Below are positions 57,340 to 64,000 of a stretch of DNA of 64,000 nt, in pieces (the stretch's first letter is position 1; the number at the start of each line of letters is the position of its first letter). The position numbers and the translations under genes were made by a program. The stretch covers positions 147,175-211,174 of the forward strand of contig LUUF01000019.1 of NCBI GenBank assembly GCA_001644045.1. The letters run 5' to 3'. The notes beneath the pieces are model-generated. The model was not told the origin of the DNA and searched no databases. It saw only the letters and a list, made by a program, of their open reading frames with translations. Source of the DNA: Methylomonas methanica (lineage in GTDB: Bacteria > Pseudomonadota > Gammaproteobacteria > Methylococcales > Methylomonadaceae).

Positions 57340-57364
57340 GACCCGGCCGACACAAAGCCGGGTC
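57340..57364 (+). promoter_or_regulatory. Hairpin between mop and the modC-like gene
   Basis: GACCCGGC (57340-57347) / GCCGGGTC (57357-57364), 9-nt loop, no T tract after it. It could lower read-through from mop or shape the leader of the next gene. Confidence 0.45.
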
Positions 57365-57387
57365 GGCTTTAACCACCGGAGATGGTC

Positions 57388-58569
57388 ATGCTGCTGGAAA
57401 TGAATGTCAAACTGCGTCGCGGTCATTTCGACCTAGTCACGCAATTATCGGTCGGCGAGGTCAGCGTCGGCCTGTTCGGACAATCCGGCGCCGGTAAAAG
57501 TACCTTACTGGGGCTGATCGCCGGCACCATCCAGCCGCAAAGCGGGCATATTTCACTGGACGGCAAAATCTTGTTCGACAGCCGCAAGGGCATCGTGATG
57601 CCGCGCGAACAACGGCCTATAGGCGCGGTATTACAGATCGATTGCGCCGACGCCACGGAAACCGTGCGCGACAATTTAACCGCCGCTTATTACCGAACCC
57701 GCAAGCAGCGCCGCCTGTTCAAACCGGACTATCTGATCAATTTACTGGAACTGGGCGCCAACCTGAATCAACCTATCGAACGACTCTCGGTCGGTGAACG
57801 CCAGCGCGTGGCGCTAGCCCGTTCTCTGCTGAAGTCGCCAAAACTCTTGTTGTTGGATGAAACCTTCGCCGCCATCGGCCATGGTTACCGCTCGCAATTA
57901 CTGCCGATTTTAAAACGCCTGCAAGACGAATTCGGCTTGCCGGTGCTGTATGCCAGCCAGTCGCTGGGCGAGATTCTGGAATTGACCGATCAGTTGATCG
58001 TGCTGGAGCATGGGCAGGTGCTGCGCAGCGGCTCTTTACGCGAAGTGGCCAAACAACAAGGCATCTTGCGCTACTTAGGGATCCGCCAGATCGACAATAT
58101 CCTGCTGGTCAGCATTCGCGATCATGATTACCAGGCCGGTTGCAGCTTGGCGGACAGCTTCGGTCTGCCGTTGGCATTGCCGCTACGCCAGCAGTTTATG
58201 ATCGGCAGCCAGACCCAAGTATCGATTCGCGCCAACGACATCGCGCTGTCGCGGGCTTATATCGATGGCATCTCCATTCAGAATCAGCTCAAGGGCCGAA
58301 TTTGCGCGATCATCCCGAGCGGCGAAAGTCTGATCGTGCAAGTCGATTGCGGGGGCACCTTATTGGTGGAAATTACGCCGGGCGCCTGTCAGAGCATGGC
58401 TTTGCGGGAAGGCGACGTGGTGTATTGCCTGATTAAAACTCACGCCATCGTCTATCTAGCCGAACTGGACTCCCTGCCCTACCAACGCATCGTCAGTCAT
58501 GGCGACGGGTATTATTATTTGAACAACGCCGACGCCGAAACTACCAGTGTTTTGGAATACCGCTATTGA
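57388..58569 (+). CDS. ModC-like ATP-binding protein with degenerate motifs
   Basis: 393 residues from ATG 57388 (GGAG 6 nt before); an ATG at 57382 is too close to the site. The ABC domain (1-220) has an intact Walker A (GQSGAGKST, 31-39), Q83 and Walker B (LLLLDE, 153-158), but the signature is LSVGE, not LSGGE, the D-loop is AAIG where SALD is usual, and the H-loop histidine is Q191 (YASQSLGE). The C-terminal half holds a TOBE-like module (IQNQLKGRICAIIPSGE). No ModB gene is next to it. Loss of the switch histidine suggests weak or absent ATP hydrolysis; a binding or sensing role is possible. Confidence 0.85.
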   Translation: MLLEMNVKLRRGHFDLVTQLSVGEVSVGLFGQSGAGKSTLLGLIAGTIQPQSGHISLDGKILFDSRKGIVMPREQRPIGAVLQIDCADATETVRDNLTAAYYRTRKQRRLFKPDYLINLLELGANLNQPIERLSVGERQRVALARSLLKSPKLLLLDETFAAIGHGYRSQLLPILKRLQDEFGLPVLYASQSLGEILELTDQLIVLEHGQVLRSGSLREVAKQQGILRYLGIRQIDNILLVSIRDHDYQAGCSLADSFGLPLALPLRQQFMIGSQTQVSIRANDIALSRAYIDGISIQNQLKGRICAIIPSGESLIVQVDCGGTLLVEITPGACQSMALREGDVVYCLIKTHAIVYLAELDSLPYQRIVSHGDGYYYLNNADAETTSVLEYRY

Positions 58570-58583
58570 AATTGAGTATCCGC

Positions 58584-59351
58584 TTACACGGCACCCAAAC
58601 TGTCGCTGAGAAAAGTATCCAACTGCTGCAGCACAATGGCTTGTCCCGCCGCTGCGGAATGATCTGCGGCAAGGTTATAACCCCACAACGCAAAGAATAA
58701 TTTCACATCGGCCAACTCCGGGTGTTTTTGCACACCCTCCAGGGCAGGTAGGCGGTCCTCGATAAAATAAATCTGCCGACCGGGGTATTGGGCTTTCAAA
58801 CCTTTCAGAACTTCCGGCTTGCTGAGCTTGCGGTCCATACCGAAAATCCGCTCTCCAGCCAATTCGATGTTGTTTGCGCCGAGGATTTCCTTCACGAAGC
58901 GCTCTTGCTTGGTGGTAATCACACACCACACATGCCGTTGCCCCAAGCGGCGCAGTTTTTCAGCCACACCGGGATACAGGGGATTCATGGCGATCCAATT
59001 GGCGCGATTATTGGCAATCCAATTATCGCGAGTTTCGCCGAACAGCTTTTTCAAATCGTCGATGCTTAAATGGATTTCGTCCAGCATCCTTTGCACTTTA
59101 GCGGCGTAGTTGGCGTAAATAGCGGCAGTACTCTTGCCCAAATACATTAACCGAATAATCAGAATCGCTTCGTAGCCGGTTTCGATAATCGGCCGCACCT
59201 CGCGAAATTGCTCGACGATAGCTTGCGGAGCAGTTTCCGGCATGTCGTTCCAGATGGTTGTGCCGGCTTTCCAGCCAGTAATGGCGGTTTCGATCGCGCT
59301 GTCGCAAATCACGCCGTCAAAATCCAGCGTATAGATAGTAGAGTCGTTCAT
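58584..59351 (-). CDS. HAD-family hydrolase
   Basis: 255 residues from ATG 59351; the frame runs on to 59630 but that extension is Arg/Ser-rich and not conserved-looking. Motif I is LDFDGVICDS, motif II VITTKQ (WCVITTKQERF), and the late FIEDRLPALEG carries the acidic motif. Substrate unknown, likely a small phosphate ester. It is convergent with the modC-like gene. Confidence 0.85.
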   Translation of the reverse strand: MNDSTIYTLDFDGVICDSAIETAITGWKAGTTIWNDMPETAPQAIVEQFREVRPIIETGYEAILIIRLMYLGKSTAAIYANYAAKVQRMLDEIHLSIDDLKKLFGETRDNWIANNRANWIAMNPLYPGVAEKLRRLGQRHVWCVITTKQERFVKEILGANNIELAGERIFGMDRKLSKPEVLKGLKAQYPGRQIYFIEDRLPALEGVQKHPELADVKLFFALWGYNLAADHSAAAGQAIVLQQLDTFLSDSLGAV

Positions 59352-59386
59352 TGATATGGAGGAATCAGGGTAACGGTAAGTGACAG

Positions 59387-59632
59387 CTATTGTAGCGGAT
59401 GGCGCGGCGGATAATCTTGATTGCGTCGCAAAACCCGCCAGGAATCGCCTCTCGCACGCATCAAAACGAGGGTCGATGCGATGTTTAATTCCGATGCGTT
59501 TAGAATGGCGTAACCGCCGGCGCTTACTTTTGACGCATCCCAATCCTGGACTGCGTCGATTTTGCTGTTTTCCAGCAGCTTGAGCAGATAATGCGCCGAA
59601 GGCAAGCGATACACTTCCCCTGATGGACAAAT
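59387..59632 (-). pseudogene. Protein-like fragment directly after the first subtilase stop, same frame
   Basis: The frame from 59632 to 59387 continues in phase straight after the TAA of the subtilase gene. It encodes about 80 residues, PSGEVYRLPSAHYLLKLLEN then ... STLVLMRARGDSWRVLRRNQ, with natural-looking composition and no start codon of its own except a GTG at 59614 lacking a spaced ribosome site. It looks like the C-terminal end of some other soluble protein. It may be a remnant left when the subtilase gene was inserted, or a stop-codon-separated extension. Confidence 0.4.
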
Positions 59633-61414
59633 TTATTTAGTCACTTGTATGCTGACAGTACCTGTATTGCCCGATGTATCCGTTGCGATGGATTTAATAG
59701 TATGACTGCCCGCTAAGGCCTTTTTGGCATTCCAGTTATAACTCAAACTGTTGCCGGTCGTGGAAGCAACCAACTTCGCATCGATATAAATCTGTACCTT
59801 GGCAACGGCAACATTATCTTTCGCCGAAACGGAAACCGCGACCAAGCCACTTACCTTAGAGCCATTCACTGGGTTGGAAATATTGACCATAGGCGCGATT
59901 ACATCAGCATTCCCAGTAGTGGCGGTAACGCTTTGATTCTGTACACTAACAGTCACGGCAGTCGATGAACCACTATTTCCAGCCGAATCAATTGCAGTCG
60001 CAGTTAAGTTGACGTTGCCATTGACTGAGCTACTGGTATCCCAGCTAAATTGATACGGTGCGACACCGTCGGTTCCGACCAGCGCGCCATTGGCAAAAAG
60101 CGAGACTTGGCTGACGGACACATTATCGCTAGCGGCCACCGCCACAGAAGCCAACCCGCTAACCACACTACCCGCACTTGGCGACAAGATAGCCGCTATC
60201 GGTGCTTGACTGTCCGACGAGACGGTATTGATAGCTGTCTTTATTGCATTAGCCGCGTTGACGCGCCCGTAGCCGTAGCCGTAGTTAGGGTCAAAATTCA
60301 CACCGGATACCTTATCCGCGGAACTTTTCAATATTTTCTCGACATTATCCGGCGTAAGCTTGGGATTGGCAGCCTGAATCAGTGCGACAACCCCAGCGGC
60401 TACCGGAGTGGCGAGCGAGGTACCGTACCAAGCAGCATAAGTGCCGCCATTGTTGGTCGTGAGAATGGATACTCCCGGAGCCGCAACATCGATATATTTG
60501 CCGTAATTCGAGAAGCTGGCTTTTGCATCATTAGCATCCGTAGCGGAAACGACAATCAGGTTTATATTATCTGCAAGCCCAGGATCTAAGCCATCATTGC
60601 CGGCAGCCACCAATACCAAACCGCCTTTGCTTCGCATGTATTGAGCTGCTGACGCAACCGTGGCGCTATCGCTTGCGGCATAGCTAAGGTTCGCGACGTC
60701 GGCGCCATTATCCACTGCCCAATTCAAACCGCGCGCAACGTCACTCCAATATGCATAACCACCGGCATCATTAGTAATCCTGATAGGCATGATTTTGGCA
60801 TTCCACGCGACACCTGCGACACCGCTGGCATTGTTGGTGACGGCAGCGGCAGCACCCGCCACGGCAGTACCATGTCCATTAATATCGGCAGTAACGGAAC
60901 CACTATCTACCGCGTTCCATCCAGGCACCATATGCGCCGCTAAATCAGGGTGCGTGCCATCCACCCCACTATCAAGGATTGCAATAGTAATGCCGTCTGC
61001 TTTTGAGACATCCCATGCATTAGGACTCTGAATTTTAGATAAATGCCAGGCATTAGCAAATTGTGGGTCGTTCGGAACGGCGCTCAATGGCACAGCCATA
61101 TCCAATTCGGCAAACTCAATATGGGGATTTTTTGACAAGGCCCGGGCTACGGCCGCTTCGGCATTTTCAGGAACATTAATGATATGAATAGCCGAACTAC
61201 CAATGTTTTCAGCAATATAACTACCATTAAAACGCAGAATTTTTTCAAACTCGGCTTTAGGCAAACCCGCTTTGGGCTGCACTAAAATCTGTCCAGATTT
61301 CCAAGCTTTGCCGGCCGGCAAGCTCACCGCAGGATTGGGAAATGCTTGCCCATAAACAAAACTGGCAGGCAAACACAACACACTTACAACCACAATATCC
61401 TTAACTCTAAGCAT
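59633..61414 (-). CDS. Secreted S8 subtilase with two Ig-like domains (copy 1)
   Basis: 593 residues. Signal peptide (VVVSVLCLPASFVYGQA), an inhibitor-like prodomain (about 40-110), a subtilisin catalytic domain with D148, H181 and S333 (AILDSGVDG, NGHGTAVAG, GTSLATPVA), oxyanion-hole N273, and two C-terminal bacterial Ig-like (Big_7-type) domains from about 400 to 593. The protease is exported; the Ig-like repeats may aid substrate or surface binding. It is a close paralogue of the next gene upstream. Confidence 0.93.
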   Translation of the reverse strand: MLRVKDIVVVSVLCLPASFVYGQAFPNPAVSLPAGKAWKSGQILVQPKAGLPKAEFEKILRFNGSYIAENIGSSAIHIINVPENAEAAVARALSKNPHIEFAELDMAVPLSAVPNDPQFANAWHLSKIQSPNAWDVSKADGITIAILDSGVDGTHPDLAAHMVPGWNAVDSGSVTADINGHGTAVAGAAAAVTNNASGVAGVAWNAKIMPIRITNDAGGYAYWSDVARGLNWAVDNGADVANLSYAASDSATVASAAQYMRSKGGLVLVAAGNDGLDPGLADNINLIVVSATDANDAKASFSNYGKYIDVAAPGVSILTTNNGGTYAAWYGTSLATPVAAGVVALIQAANPKLTPDNVEKILKSSADKVSGVNFDPNYGYGYGRVNAANAIKTAINTVSSDSQAPIAAILSPSAGSVVSGLASVAVAASDNVSVSQVSLFANGALVGTDGVAPYQFSWDTSSSVNGNVNLTATAIDSAGNSGSSTAVTVSVQNQSVTATTGNADVIAPMVNISNPVNGSKVSGLVAVSVSAKDNVAVAKVQIYIDAKLVASTTGNSLSYNWNAKKALAGSHTIKSIATDTSGNTGTVSIQVTK

Positions 61415-61565
61415 TACAATCCCGTCTACTGAACAAAATTAAGCAAAACGTTTATTGTAAGATGCTCGGACCAAATACTTTATTAAGAACGCATTAAAAT
61501 TCATGACAACTGTTCGTGAATAGTCGTGCCGGCATTGACCATGTGCGTTATATGGTGACTTGTTT

Positions 61566-61594
61566 GATAAAAAACAGGGGCGGAATACGCCCCT
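61566..61594 (-). terminator. Terminator after the second subtilase
   Basis: Minus strand: AGGGGCG (61594-61588), 5-nt loop, CGCCCCT (61582-61576), then G and TTTTTT. It sits 62 bp after the stop of copy 2, so the two subtilases are transcribed separately. Confidence 0.85.
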
Positions 61595-61655
61595 AGTCTG
61601 ATTAGTCTCCGTAATGCTGCCAACAAAGTTGTTGGCAGTTTTCTGGATACAAAAG

Positions 61656-63473
61656 CTACTTGCTTACTTGAATGTTCACAGTACCGGTTTTATTGGAGGT
61701 ATCGGTGGCAATAGCTTGGATAGAATGACTGCCAGCGGTCAGTTTCTTGATGTTCCAGCTATAACTCAAGGTTTTGCTTGTTGTAGACGACACCAACTTA
61801 CTGTCGATATAAAGCTGTACTTTAGCAACGGCAATGTCGTCATTAGCAGCAGCAGAAATATTCACTACACTTCCACTCACTTTCGCACCGTTAGTTGGAT
61901 TTGAAATGGCCACGGTTGGAGCGGCTTGATCGGTGATGGTTACAGTTGTTTGATTCTGCACGCTCACTGTCACGGCGCTGGATGAGCCTTGGTTTCCAGA
62001 AGAATCCGTAGCTACCGCTGTTAAATTGATATTGCCGTTTGCCACACTCGTTGAATCCCAGCTGAATGTGTAAGGCGCAGTGCCATCTGTTCCGACCAAT
62101 TTACCGCCCGCATAAAACGAAACCTGACTAACCGCAACATTATCGCTAGCGTTAACAGCAGCAGAGGTCAATCCACTTACCACTGCTCCCGCTCCAGGAG
62201 ATGTTATGGCAGCTGCAGGTGCTAATGTATCTTTAGCCACTGTATTCAGCGCCAACTGCACCGCTGCATTTGCGTTGATACGTCCATAACCGTAGTTTGG
62301 ATCGAAATTAACGCCGGATACTTTATCTGCGGAATTCTTTAAAACTTTCTCCACATCCGCAGCAACCAAATTGGGATTCGCCGCTTGAATTAACGCGACT
62401 ACCCCCGCAGTTACCGGACTAGAAAACGAAGTTCCGTTCCAATTGGCATACCCACCGCCTCTCAGAAGCGTAGCAATAGAGGTACCAGGAGCCGCTACAT
62501 CAATAAACGCACCGTAGTCGGACCAACTGGCTTTAATATCATTACCATCGGTAGCCGACACAGAAATCATGTACGGATTATCTGCATAGCCAGGATCTAC
62601 ACCGTCATTGGCGCCCGCGACAACCACTAATCCACCTTTGGAATTCATATATTGCGCGGCGGATGACACAGCCGAACTACCGCTCACCCCGTAACTGATA
62701 TTCGCGACATCGGCACCATTATCAGCCGCCCAACTCAGGCCGCGCGCTACATCGCTCCAGTAAGCATATCCCGTGGAATCGTTAGTAATTCTGACAGGCA
62801 TAACTTTCGCGTTCCACGCCACGCCAGCAACCCCTACTGAGTTATCGGTGACCGCCGCTGCCGCCCCTGCAACCGCTGTACCATGACCATTGATGTCAGT
62901 GGTATCAGAGCCTCCGTCCACAGCATTCCAACCCGGAATCATATGATTCGCCAAATCCGGATGCGAACCATCAACGCCACTATCCAGAATAGCAATAGTA
63001 ATTCCATCAGCTTTGGAGACATCCCATGCATCAGGCGTTTGTATTTTTGCCAAATGCCAAGCACCAGCAAAGTTTGGATCATTTGGGGTACTGGTACTCA
63101 TTGGCTGAGCCATATCCAACTCGGCGAACTCGATATGCGGATTTTTTGATAGCGCCCGCACCACCGCTTCTTCCGCTTGCTCAGGAACAGTAACGACATG
63201 AACCGACAAATTACCGATTTTTTCGCTGCTTTTACCTTGATTACCATGCAGAATTTTTTCGAATTCCGCATCGGACAAACCAGCATTGGGTTTGACCAGA
63301 ATTTGCCCACGCTTCCAGGTTTTAGCGGCAGTACCGGCCGAGGCGGGCAACTGCTGCATATCTTGATTTATTTGCAAAATTTCTTGATCGCGCAAATATT
63401 TATCGAGATAAATGATGGCAGGCACCGCTAGAAGTGCAACGCCTAAGGTAAGGTATAAATTTTTTTTGTTCAT
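61656..63473 (-). CDS. S8 subtilase with two Ig-like domains (copy 2)
   Basis: 605 residues from the ATG at 63473 behind GGGGAA; the frame extends to 63527 without a site. N-terminal hydrophobic segment (LTLGVALLAVPAIIYL) is a signal peptide or anchor, then a linker, prodomain (about 50-125), and a catalytic domain with D164, H197 and S349, followed by two Ig-like domains. Order, spacing and many stretches (e.g. DVSKADGITIAILDSGVDG) are the same as in copy 1, so it is a tandem duplicate. The N-terminus is longer and less like a cleavable signal than copy 1's. Confidence 0.92.
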   Translation of the reverse strand: MNKKNLYLTLGVALLAVPAIIYLDKYLRDQEILQINQDMQQLPASAGTAAKTWKRGQILVKPNAGLSDAEFEKILHGNQGKSSEKIGNLSVHVVTVPEQAEEAVVRALSKNPHIEFAELDMAQPMSTSTPNDPNFAGAWHLAKIQTPDAWDVSKADGITIAILDSGVDGSHPDLANHMIPGWNAVDGGSDTTDINGHGTAVAGAAAAVTDNSVGVAGVAWNAKVMPVRITNDSTGYAYWSDVARGLSWAADNGADVANISYGVSGSSAVSSAAQYMNSKGGLVVVAGANDGVDPGYADNPYMISVSATDGNDIKASWSDYGAFIDVAAPGTSIATLLRGGGYANWNGTSFSSPVTAGVVALIQAANPNLVAADVEKVLKNSADKVSGVNFDPNYGYGRINANAAVQLALNTVAKDTLAPAAAITSPGAGAVVSGLTSAAVNASDNVAVSQVSFYAGGKLVGTDGTAPYTFSWDSTSVANGNINLTAVATDSSGNQGSSSAVTVSVQNQTTVTITDQAAPTVAISNPTNGAKVSGSVVNISAAANDDIAVAKVQLYIDSKLVSSTTSKTLSYSWNIKKLTAGSHSIQAIATDTSNKTGTVNIQVSK

Positions 63474-64000
63474 GACTGTTCCCCGTAATGTGTGGTCACA
63501 AAATAAGTTCCAAAGACTCGATCCCATACGGCAAAACTCGCCGCTTCATTAGAGGCCACTCCTGGCAGAGGACTTAGAATCTCTTAATTTGTTGCAAGAG
63601 ACTTTAAGGAAAAAATCCCACAATTACTGTGAATTTATCATCAGAACGGGAATCATGGATCTGGAAGATTACTTTCGCAACATGCGCACAAATACTGTCA
63701 AGTTTTTTTACACCCCTAAAGCTGAGCCGTATTTTAAGCGTCCGAAAAATTAAATTTCATTCACAGCACAAAGGACCGGGGAGTCGCTATTTTTGTCGAA
63801 AGATTTTTTCGAACTTCCCAGCAGGAAAAAAATCGACAAAAGCTACGCGACCGCTTATGCCTTTGGAGCCCGTATTCGTCCGCGCCACCCCATTTCGACC
63901 CAACAGGAGTGCGAAACATTAGCTCTCGCATGACCTTTAATGCCGAGTCGCGATACCTTGCAGGGTTTCTCCGCTTCGCTACGGCTATCGGGGACTAAAA
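63474..64000. other. Non-coding end of the window
   Basis: 527 bp without a gene I can support. An open frame at 63629-63922 has unlikely composition and no ribosome site. The last 60 bp (GGGTTTCTCCGCTTCGCTAC then GGCTATCGGGG) look like a short repeat of the CGTAGCG-type, but I cannot confirm a second copy in this window. The first part should hold the promoter of copy 2. Confidence 0.4.

Noticed and set aside
59352..59630. N-terminal extension of the HAD-hydrolase frame
   Set aside because: Arg/Ser-rich, overlaps the orphan fragment in another frame, and motif I starts right after the 59351 ATG.
63629..63922. 97-codon frame near the window end
   Set aside because: No ribosome site, Lys/Arg/Ser-biased composition typical of chance frames.

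Overview
The window reads as chromosomal DNA of a gammaproteobacterium, most likely a methanotroph of the Methylomonas/Methylococcales type. That placement is an inference from the NAD-linked fdsGBA-fdhD-fdsD formate dehydrogenase operon, the ilvBHC-pssA-leuA order, the gammaproteobacterial pyrG-kdsA-eno-ftsB-ispD-ispF order, and molybdenum genes tied to nitrogenase; no database search was possible. I see no rRNA, tRNA, CRISPR array, prophage or intact insertion sequence.

Layout. 1-2.7 kb: end of a NarX/UhpB-type sensor kinase, its NarL-type regulator, a small unknown protein and a Sfp-type phosphopantetheinyl transferase. 2.7-11.9 kb: branched-chain amino acid synthesis (ilvB, ilvH, ilvC, leuA) interleaved with a Tsx-like porin, pssA, a CHAD protein, a family 4 uracil-DNA glycosylase and rimI. 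11.9-13.9 kb: an AT-rich, gene-poor stretch with one 42-residue membrane protein and a frameshifted HDOD gene. 14-25.4 kb: alkaline phosphatase, lnt, a 500-residue unknown, a 5'-nucleotidase, an acidic SPOR protein, a methyltransferase/DUF1244 pair, yciB-yciI-bolA-parvulin lipoprotein, and bfd under a nearly ideal Fur box. 25.6-31.6 kb: the formate dehydrogenase operon, the last step of C1 oxidation and the source of NADH. 31.7-37.2 kb: a type I secretion operon (ABC, HlyD, TolC) that includes an atypical LuxR-type regulator. 37.3-50 kb: housekeeping genes (truD, ispF, ispD, ftsB, eno, kdsA, pyrG, tilS, accA, rarA) and a PilJ/GGDEF diguanylate cyclase.

51.5-58.6 kb is the most interesting part, a molybdenum and nitrogen-fixation module. 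A three-gene operon (unknown 191-residue protein, single-domain rhodanese, NafY/NifX-like FeMo-cofactor protein) is preceded by a sigma-54 -24/-12 promoter with an exact TGT-N10-ACA NifA site about 120 bp upstream. Next to it are modE and, divergently, an alginate-export-type outer-membrane barrel, modA, a two-domain Mop protein and a ModC-like ATPase. A ModE-type palindrome with the half-sites and spacing remembered for the E. coli modA operator lies between modE and the barrel gene. No modB is present, and the ModC-like protein has lost the H-loop histidine and the D-loop motif. Either the permease lies elsewhere or this is not an ordinary transporter.

58.6-63.5 kb: a HAD-type hydrolase and two tandem paralogous subtilases with bacterial Ig-like domains; the downstream copy is followed by an orphan in-frame protein fragment. 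Short palindromic repeats occur in several places: one inside the uracil-DNA glycosylase reading frame, and a back-to-back pair just upstream of ftsB that carries its only conventional start codon (TTG).
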